The notes beneath the pieces are model-generated. The model was not told where the DNA came from. It saw nothing but the letters and a program-made list of their open reading frames with translations, and made no database searches. The position numbers were made by a program, and so were the translations under genes. This document shows, piece after piece, positions 17,201 through 20,272 of a stretch of 20,272 nt of DNA (positions within the stretch are counted from its first letter, which is position 1; every line of letters begins with the position of its first letter). Origin of the DNA: Pelagophyceae sp. CCMP2097 (taxonomy: Eukaryota; Sar; Pelagophyceae); contig MU657275.1 in assembly GCA_026770575.1 (NCBI GenBank), forward strand, positions 120,639-140,910, written 5' to 3'.

Positions 17201-18938
17201 GTACTCCAACAGGTCCTCGGCGAGGGCTTCGCCGCGTTCCCCGTCGCCGAGACGGGCACTGCCAAGCACTGCTTCATGTGGTATTTTCCCTTTTGAAGCG
17301 CATCTTGTGGTATTGCCCGATGGTAGGTTCTTCCGCGGCCGATTCGGCGGCCTCGTCGTCCGGGCTTCGAGCGGCGCGACGCGTGCGTCGATGGCCCCAT
17401 TTGAAAAAGTTGCCCGGTCAACTCCAAACAGGACGTTGAACGGCGCGGTTCGAGAGGGCCAAACTTCTTTCAGGGACGGAGCCTCCCGTTTGAACAGGGG
17501 ACCTTGCTGTTTTCGCGGGGCCCGAGGTCAAAGGGTCACCTACATCGAGGACCACGCAGACCACTTTGGGCCTTTGCCGAGGTGGTCTCAGCGACGGTGT
17601 ACGAGGGCCCGGGCTGCTGGGCCCGGGCTGCTGGGCCCTTGGAGACGGGGCGGGAAAAGGGGACGTCGTCGCTGCGACGCTGCCGCTTCGGTTGTATTCG
17701 CTGGGACGCTGCCTAGAAAGGACCCTGCGGACTCCTGTCGGGACCAAAAAAGGGAGTCGCAGGCACCTTGCAGACCCTGTCAGGCTGCGACCGTGTCGCA
17801 AGAGCGCTGCCTCTCTCGGCGTGGTTTTGGAAACGTGCCACGGGGTCGTCGCGACGTCGCCAAAGGGGCCCTCGTCGCGGGGACACCGCCAAAGTCATCT
17901 CGTCGCGGGCAATGCCGCGAGACGCGGGAAATCGTACAAGCGGACCTCGCCCAAGGGGTTCTTCTCACGGGGACGGTACCAGACGGAACCTCGTCGCGGG
18001 ATCCGAGGATCGCGGGCACGTGGCCGCAGGGCTCGTTTTTGGGTCCTTGCACGGCGACGTCGCCGAGACGACGGTTGCATCGGGCCGGACCCTGTCTCCC
18101 TTTGACTTTGGCACTTTGGGTCTTTTTGGGTGCATGTTGCCCGAGTGACCACGTGGGCGCCCTTGCACGGTGTTCTTCTCCTGGGGACTGTCGCCACCTT
18201 GCCAGAGGGGGGTCCGCAGGGGCCTTTGTATCGCGGAAAAGTTGAGGCCGGTGTCCCGACGGACCGAGGACGCAGCGACCTCGAAGGACCCTGTCGCGGG
18301 GGCCGGTGTCCCGACGGACCGATCAAAGGAAGCAGATTGCCACGCCGGCCCAAGGCACCCTCGGCGTCGTCGGGGTTCGACGGGCCTTTGCGCGACTTTT
18401 CGGCAGAGGGGCCCGGGTTTCAGCGTCTCAAGACGAGGGCCGGTGCCACCCGCATCTTGCCACGAGGACGCGAAAATGCCCGAAACAAGACCTAGGCTCC
18501 TAGGCTCGGGCAAGCTCGCGTGGCACGAGGCGCTGCGCGTCGACGGCGTGCTGGGGCCGCCGGTGCGGCTTGGTTCGAAGATTTCGAAGATGCGTTGAAT
18601 CGACGCCCGGGTGTTCACACTCTGATAAGGTGCCCTTGCACAGGTGCCCTTGCACGAGCTCCGCGGCGAGAAACTCAAGCAGCGCGCCCGCGACGACGAC
18701 GTCTTCCGCATCGTCTGCGCCGACAAGGTCCGTTGCGACCCTTAAGAAGGGGCCCGGTCCAAGCCGCCAAGGGCCAACGCCCCTTGCCAACGCCCCTTGC
18801 CTCGCGGCCCCACGCGGGAACCTCCAACGGCCCGCACCCGCCCTTTCCAACGGCCCGCACCCGCCTTTTTAGACGCTGCTCGTGGCCTCGGAGGACCGCG
18901 ACCTCATCGTCGAATTGATGCGCGGCGACGCGCATTGA
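4688..18938 (+). CDS. Dbl-family Rho guanine-nucleotide exchange factor, DH-PH-PH, 16 or more exons
   Basis: The product is predicted to load GTP onto a Rho/Rac-type GTPase. Spliced exons: 4688-5200, 7182-7274, 7330-7517, 7604-7878, 9515-9539, 9600-9711, 9745-9890, 11921-12063, 12111-12139, 13901-14071, 16859-16965, 17048-17141, 17213-17280, 18496-18562, 18644-18727, 18873-18938. They total 2181 nt, 726 residues plus TGA, and all phases agree. Residues 1 to about 260 are Ala/Pro-rich. The DH domain follows: CR1 SFEELISTERTYRDQL, then QIGDVFESVADRLQAAMCLW, and CR3 FSLLIAPTQRLVRQQLFLQR. The first PH domain starts after GRKLTHEGSLTKIGN, has YFFLFETLSATELL, and ends with the helix NVTQWKRSCAAALG. 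A second PH domain (KHCFMW, GKLAWHEALRVDG, VFRIVCADKTLLVASEDRDL) closes the protein. Identification rests on family motifs of Dbl RhoGEFs and PH folds. The exon 10 boundary and the intron after 9711 are the weak points. A PH-only or pseudogene reading is unlikely given the intact chain. Confidence 0.8.
5201..7181 (+). other. RhoGEF intron 1 (1981 nt), repeat-filled
   Basis: The intron starts GTGCGTGTG and ends CGCACGTAG. From about 5230 onward it is a mosaic of GGCCCGTCTCGACGG, GAGACGG, GGGCCCTC and related 12-14-bp words on both strands. Near 5511-5552 and, inverted, near 7021-7050 are copies of a dispersed element also found in intron 7. Several long overlapping open frames on both strands (for example 5129-6049 and 5754-6713 minus) come from this biased composition and have Arg/Pro/Gly-only peptides. 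Confidence 0.75.
7182..7274 (+). CDS. RhoGEF exon 2
   Basis: Thirty-one codons, phase 0 at both ends: after TAG|G at 7181, VQDMDLNFGFLLEAGAPMRH through WRPQQS, then donor GTGCGC at 7275. No domain is recognised. It links the disordered N-terminus to the pre-DH region. Confidence 0.7.
7330..7517 (+). CDS. RhoGEF exon 3: helical and Pro-rich pre-DH region
   Basis: After a 55-nt intron the exon reads VQLQGQFEQNQTHFAHLLSH, a Gln/His-rich helical stretch, then a PPPP/Ala-rich linker and a charged segment PTEEERRVREKQ leading directly into the DH domain. It ends in phase 2 at GTGCGTCGC (7518). An in-frame acceptor at 7341 would shorten the start by four codons. Confidence 0.75.
7604..7878 (+). CDS. 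RhoGEF exon 4: DH domain CR1 and following helices
   Basis: Splicing completes a Lys codon and yields KSFEELISTERTYRDQLAVV, the first conserved helix of Dbl domains, with the family T-E-x-x-Y pattern. EARVLHAHLMPLPAAALLAL and LLHRASPYDDAALQIGDVFE follow, corresponding to the middle helices and the IGDVF motif. The exon ends in phase 1 at GTCCAACC (7879). That donor is chosen because it restores VADRLQAAMCLW with the 25-nt exon 5 and keeps the helix intact. Confidence 0.85.
7879..9514 (+). other. RhoGEF intron 4 (1636 nt), repeat-filled
   Basis: This begins GTCCAACC and ends AATCTAG. It consists mainly of GACGGTCC, GGCCCTC, TCGAGACGG and GAGGCGCC-type words and includes the 14-bp array at 8744-8853. 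I see no coding island in it. Confidence 0.7.
8744..8853 (+). repeat. 14-bp tandem array in intron 4
   Basis: About eight units of GTGATCGAGGCGSC-type sequence stand head to tail, with one 13-bp unit (TCATCGAGGCGGG). Related degenerate GATTCGAGG units flank both sides. It matches the local repeat family in its TCGAGGCGGC core. Confidence 0.8.
9515..9539 (+). CDS. RhoGEF exon 5: 25-nt micro-exon
   Basis: After the acceptor CTAG at 9514, the exon GC CTG CAA GCC GCC ATG TGC CTC TG joins exon 4 (phase 1) and exon 6 (phase 2). The result is VADRLQAAMCLWYEGHAG, which fills exactly the helix missing between the IGDVF motif and the rest of the DH domain. The downstream donor GTGCGGCC at 9540 matches the commonest donor type in this gene. 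Confidence 0.7.
9600..9711 (+). CDS. RhoGEF exon 6: DH central helices
   Basis: It starts at ACCAG|G and reads YEGHAGADAELRRGAHSAWT followed by TQFATAAADDARLAAPC. This corresponds to the variable helices between IGDVF and CR3. It ends in phase 0 before the 33-nt intron. If left unspliced, the frame stops at TAG 9742. Confidence 0.75.
9712..9744 (+). other. Probable GC-AG intron of 33 nt
   Basis: The frames of exons 6 and 7 are identical, with an in-frame TAG between them, so a removed segment must be a multiple of three and end at CTAG 9744. No GT lies in the required phase. GCAACT at 9712 does, and it resembles the GCAAGT consensus of GC-AG introns. An alternative GC donor at 9700 would give 45 nt. 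Confidence 0.55.
9745..9890 (+). CDS. RhoGEF exon 7: DH domain CR3
   Basis: The exon reads ARCPDSSVFSLLIAPTQRLV, then RQQLFLQRLSKATPAGHADF and DALKRAEKR. This is the most conserved Dbl signature (LLIxPxQRxxRxxLxLxxLxKxTP, then D-F/Y-x-A-L). The usual Tyr after the second Arg is Gln here. It ends in phase 2 at GTGCGGCC (9891). Confidence 0.9.
9891..11920 (+). other. RhoGEF intron 7 (2030 nt) with perfect 13-bp array
   Basis: It starts GTGCGGCC and ends AAAACTAG. The first 150 nt are ordinary; from about 10140 it becomes repeat-rich and holds the tandem array at 10486-10710. Later parts have GGGTCC/GACGGTCC words and two copies of a dispersed element (about 11034-11085 and 11685-11745). Confidence 0.7.
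10486..10710 (+). repeat. 13-bp tandem array, about 17 copies
   Basis: Units such as CGCCTCGAAACGG, CGCCTCGAGACGG, CCCCTTGAGACGG and CGCCTTGAGACGG run without spacing. Three unit positions vary (first C/G choice, C/T, A/G). Because 13 is not a multiple of three, translation shows a 13-residue period in every frame, so the open frames across it are artefacts. It ends abruptly at a T run (10711-10716). Confidence 0.9.
11921..12063 (+). CDS. RhoGEF exon 8: DH C-terminal helix and DH-PH junction
   Basis: After CTAG|G the exon gives RWISILEECNIVAGASAVSR and RTAEIASLLDG, the long last DH helix, then TCAVTAAGRKLTHEG. The latter corresponds to the GRxLxxEG motif that opens the PH domain in Dbl proteins. 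It ends in phase 1 at GTCCGTGAG (12064), and only this donor continues into the next exon's SLTKIGN. Confidence 0.85.
12111..12139 (+). CDS. RhoGEF exon 9: 29-nt micro-exon, PH strand 1
   Basis: The 47-nt intron ends in an AT-rich tract and CCCGCAG. The exon completes the Gly codon and encodes SLTKIGNAT, the first PH strand. It ends in phase 0 at GTGCGG (12140). Reading on through the donor gives VRRRGQRLLFVF, which looks PH-like, but exon 10 supplies a better strand 2 in the right phase. Confidence 0.75.
12140..13900 (+). other. RhoGEF intron 9 (1761 nt), repeat-filled
   Basis: It begins GTGCGGCGG and ends GTCGAATAG. The same GACGG / GGCCCTC / CTCGAGGCGG vocabulary dominates 12200-13690. 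Less repetitive patches lie at 12840-13000, with a donor-like AAAG|GTATGG at 12923, and at 13690-13890. Neither patch fits the phase of the reconstructed gene. Confidence 0.7.
13901..14071 (+). CDS. RhoGEF exon 10: first PH domain, strands 2-3
   Basis: In phase 0 after GAATAG|G, the exon encodes VRPDYFFLFETLSATELLHT, the canonical PH strand 2/3 with its YFFLF motif, then a basic loop GGRVRPRTPGKMSMTEEGAP. Two ends are possible. The donor at 14072 (GTTTGA) keeps phase 0 and joins exon 11 directly, adding CGDALEHWIRKEAF. The donor at 14029 (GTGCGG, the commonest type here) ends in phase 2 and requires another exon, perhaps 15977-16070. Confidence 0.7.
14101..14162 (+). repeat. 12-bp tandem array in intron 10
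   Basis: Five units of CTTCGAGACGGY follow one another. The minus-strand translation gives a four-residue period (SRRP), as expected for 12 bp. It is a clean member of the intron repeat family. Confidence 0.85.
15058..15260 (-). CDS. Antisense coding-like exon B in RhoGEF intron 10
   Basis: The minus strand reads TYRTVVRTGHDPLGTPPLLT, then LGDGASVGFEAVGFEATQWE and PLKTPSLRLDRVFENVGS. Residues are diverse and GC-ending codons match the other exons, unlike the Arg/Gly/Pro-only shadow frames around it. Its upstream end at 15260 assumes a 43-nt minus-strand intron (GTCCTC donor, GCGAAG acceptor, 15303-15261). I do not recognise the family, and the downstream limit is unknown. Confidence 0.4.
15304..15473 (-). 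CDS. Antisense coding-like exon A in RhoGEF intron 10
   Basis: The minus-strand frame reads EPDIADCRSAGRLERTKGAA, then SYVAARAFRDVVEQLDLRGR and RVFVVCAKTLHGAGKST. Protein-like composition and a phase-compatible junction with exon B suggest a nested gene on the opposite strand or a gene fragment. A beta strand (VFVVCAK) is plausible. GAGKST is not flanked by anything resembling a P-loop NTPase, so I assign no function. An acceptor before 15473 is assumed. Confidence 0.4.
15977..16070 (+). CDS. Candidate extra RhoGEF exon (PH strands 4-5)
   Basis: With acceptor GTAAG at 15976 and donor GTCACC at 16071, this gives TVSSLRRRLTLDGFSRTALT and SCRISTFSRDP. It accepts phase 2 from the 14028 end of exon 10 and passes phase 0 to exon 11. 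LRRRLTLDGF resembles the PH strand 4/5 motif. The acceptor lacks a pyrimidine tract and the surroundings are repeat-like, so this is speculative. Confidence 0.25.
16859..16965 (+). CDS. RhoGEF exon 11: first PH domain, late strands
   Basis: After ACCAG|G the exon encodes VRKSFVSSAESQLVLRFVAA, then DPNDTKLGHIYSLLGT. The pattern of alternating hydrophobics followed by YSLLGT fits PH strands 6-7. It ends in phase 2 at GTGCGTTG (16966). Confidence 0.8.
17048..17141 (+). CDS. RhoGEF exon 12: PH C-terminal helix and inter-PH linker
   Basis: The 82-nt intron before it is AT-rich with duplicated GCGTCGCCATTTTT motifs. The exon reads RSNVTQWKRSCAAALGKKGN then EWKLRFKGDVT. The Trp-containing helix is the diagnostic last helix of a PH domain. 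It ends in phase 0 at GTACGCG (17142). Confidence 0.8.
17213..17280 (+). CDS. RhoGEF exon 13: start of second PH domain
   Basis: After CAACAG|G it encodes VLGEGFAAFPVAETGTAKHC then FM, ending in phase 2 at GTATTTTCCC (17281). Splicing to 18496 creates a Trp codon and KHCFMWLLGSGKLAWHE, a good PH strand 2/3 pair. Without splicing the frame ends after FMWYFPF at TGA. Confidence 0.75.
17281..18495 (+). other. RhoGEF intron 13 (1215 nt)
   Basis: It starts GTATTTTCCC and ends AAGACCTAG. The repeat vocabulary differs from the earlier introns: CTCGTCGCGGGGAC and GACGTCGCC words near 17860-18060, a GGGCCCGGGCTGCT doublet near 17610-17637, and a roughly 20-bp direct repeat (CCGGTGTCCCGACGGACCGA) near 18247 and 18301. 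A 395-codon open frame starting at 17058 runs across it but has no domain-like sequence beyond exon 12. Confidence 0.6.
18496..18562 (+). CDS. RhoGEF exon 14: second PH domain, strands 3-4
   Basis: The exon completes a Trp codon and encodes LLGSGKLAWHEALRVDGVLG then PP, ending in phase 0 at GTGCGGCTT (18563). A second AG at 18503 would give the wrong phase for exon 13, so the acceptor at 18495 is preferred. Confidence 0.75.
18644..18727 (+). CDS. RhoGEF exon 15: second PH domain, middle
   Basis: Twenty-eight codons in phase 0: VPLHELRGEKLKQRARDDDV then FRIVCADK, ending at GTCCGTTG (18728). FRIVCADK is a typical PH strand 5/6. The acceptor GCACAG is part of a short tandem duplication (GGTGCCCTTGCACA) that provides an alternative site just upstream. 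Confidence 0.8.
18873..18938 (+). CDS. RhoGEF exon 16: end of second PH domain and stop
   Basis: After CCTTTTTAG the exon reads TLLVASEDRDLIVELMRGDA then H and TGA at 18936. The A-S-E-D-R-D-x-I pattern matches the PH strand 7 to C-terminal helix transition, although the usual helix Trp is replaced by Ile/Val. An A-rich run follows the stop immediately. No AATAAA is evident. Confidence 0.8.
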   Translation, partial: TLLVASEDRDLIVELMRGDAH

Positions 18939-19285
18939 AAAAAACTTTCCATCGACGCGATTCGACGAGCTTTTAAGAGACGGGACTCGACGACTTTGCC
19001 AGATACGCGGGCATTTCACAAAGGGGGCGGTGCAAACTGCGCGCTTCAAACCGGCCCATCGAGGCAGCCCTTTGGTCCTCGAATTCCCGATGGCGCGTCG
19101 GCGCGTGGCGCCTAAAAAGTCGAACCGGGGCCATGGTCTGGGCGCACGGACCCCACGGTCCTCCGAGGTCCTCCGAAGATTCGACGGAGTGCCATCCGGG
19201 GGCGCCGCGCCCTCGGTACGGCGCCGAGGTCGGAGGCGGCTTTGCCAAGCTCGCCCGAGCAGGGAGGTGGTTCGAACGGCGCCAT
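18939..19285. other. 3' flank of the RhoGEF gene
   Basis: No gene is supported here. Open frames on both strands lack protein-like composition. The intron-type 12-14-bp repeats essentially stop at the end of the gene; only a short ACGGTCCTCCGAGGTCCTCCG doublet near 19157-19180 is reminiscent of them. Confidence 0.4.
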
Positions 19286-19867
19286 GAGCGAGGTGCACCT
19301 TTTTTGAACAAGTTGACTAGTGGTGCAGAAAACGCAAATACGCTCTTCTGCACTGCTCTCAACTTGTTCGGAAGACCGACTTCTGAACACCGACTTCGGC
19401 CTTCTGAACAAGTTTCAAAACTGCCTTGCACATTGGAAAATACGAGGGTGGAACGGCGTTTCGTGCGTGCCGCGGGGTCCGTCCCGGCGGCCGTCCTCGC
19501 TCCGTAGCGTTTTCGACGCGCCCGGGCGCGATCGACGCGCGCCGCCGCCGCGCGCTCGGCGCGACAAACGCGCCGCCGAAGCGCGTCGCCCTCCGCGCCG
19601 CGCGCAGCGAAAACAGTTTCCGCGCGACACCCAGACAATTTCCGTGAGAGCCTCTCACAAGTTGCGTGCCCCAATGCAGTCGAGTGCAAATTCAACTTTT
19701 TCTGCGTCGCGTTTGGCGTTTTGTTCTCTGCAGGACACGTCAGCCTCGCCACGAGAAGCGCACAGCACGGCAGACTGCCTCACAGCCAATAAATATTGTG
19801 AACGAGTTGGGAAGTCTCGCCCGAAGTCTGAGTTTTCGAACTTGTTCCAAAAAAGTGCACCTCGCTC
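19286..19867. mobile_element. Small element with 29-bp terminal inverted repeats
   Basis: The left end 19286-19314 (GAGCGAGGTGCAC, a T run, GAACAAGTT) and right end 19839-19867 are reverse complements apart from small shifts around the T run. The interior includes hairpins: GTGCAGAA with TTCTGCAC (19322-19353), and AACTTGTTCGGAAG with CCTTCTGAACAAGTT (about 19361-19412), the latter repeating the terminal AACAAGTT word. A GC-rich, Ala/Arg-type segment sits at 19440-19620. No transposase is visible and the target-site duplication is unclear. A MITE-like non-autonomous element of about 580 bp is the simplest reading. Confidence 0.65.
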
Positions 19868-20272
19868 TTGCCGCATCAACCCCTTTAAAACGCAGCCTCC
19901 AAAATGAAGACGGCCCTTTAAAACGCGGCCAAGTTCGATTGCGCCGTGATGCGCGAGTCCGAGGCGACGGCGGCGTCGTCCGGGCCAAGAAGCGCGCTCC
20001 AAAGCCACCAAATTTGTCCGAGGCGACGTCAGAGAGTTCCCCTCCGAGGTCAGGTCGACGGCGTCTTCCTCTGGCTCGCCGTCGTCTGCGGATTCGCTTG
20101 GGGGAGTCCGTCGTCGTCACGACGCTCGGGCGTCTGCCCGAGGAAGTCGCCCAAAAAGACCGCAGCGATTCGCCGCGAAACGATTTGGGCGGGGTTCGTT
20201 TGCATCGTACATGGGCACGCCGGAGCTGCTGCAGGGGAGAGGGGCAATGGGGTCGGAGGCACCCCGCAAGCT
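19868..20272. other. Right-edge region, possible partial exon
   Basis: It contains two CCYTTTAAAACGC motifs (about 19883 and 19913), then GC-rich sequence. A plus-strand frame running off the window reads ASYMGTPELLQGRGAMGSEA near 20197-20256, with diverse residues, and could be the start of an exon of the next gene. Frames on the minus strand (20262-20050) are also open. I cannot decide between them. Confidence 0.25.

Noticed and set aside
17058..18245. 395-codon plus-strand open frame as a single gene
   Set aside because: Only its first 28 codons (exon 12) are protein-like; the rest is intron 13 sequence, and splicing to 17213 and 18496 restores a PH domain.

Overview
The window looks like nuclear DNA from a GC-rich unicellular eukaryote, most likely a microalga. 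The evidence is coding exons with strong GC preference at third positions, many short GT-AG introns with a GTGCG-type donor and an AG|G acceptor, long repeat-filled introns, Ala/Pro-rich low-complexity protein segments and a TATA-type promoter. I cannot place it taxonomically. A pelagophyte- or haptophyte-like alga fits best; that is inference. No tRNA, rRNA, CRISPR array or bacterial operon structure is visible.

Layout. Positions 1-2280 are comparatively AT-rich, gene-poor and repeat-derived: a long foldback inverted repeat (40-557), then a terminal-inverted-repeat element (820-1950) carrying internal 143-bp tandem repeats. A TATA box at 2284-2291 precedes an unrecognised multi-exon gene (2333-4371) that has an in-frame TGA near its start and a recent 68-bp duplication. 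After a short intergenic stretch, positions 4688-18938 hold one large plus-strand gene that I reconstructed exon by exon. It encodes a Dbl-family Rho guanine-nucleotide exchange factor with the order Ala/Pro-rich N-terminus, DH (RhoGEF) domain, PH domain, second PH domain, stop. At least 16 exons, including micro-exons of 25 and 29 nt, join with matching phases into a protein of about 726 residues (about 743 under an alternative exon choice in the first PH domain).

The introns of this gene are bimodal: nine of 33-145 nt and six of 1.2-2.8 kb. The long ones, chiefly the first five, are built from degenerate and sometimes perfectly tandem 12-14-bp units related to GACGGCCCTCGA / GAGACGGCGCC. 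These are absent from the exons and largely absent from flanking DNA. The largest intron holds an antisense coding-like island (15058-15473, minus) that may be a nested gene of unknown function. Downstream, 18939-20272 has a small element with 29-bp terminal inverted repeats (19286-19867) and no convincing gene, though an exon may begin near the right edge.

The exon chain supports one working gene product, a RhoGEF that would activate a Rho/Rac-type GTPase at membranes through its PH domains. The rest is repeats, one uncertain gene and one possible nested gene.
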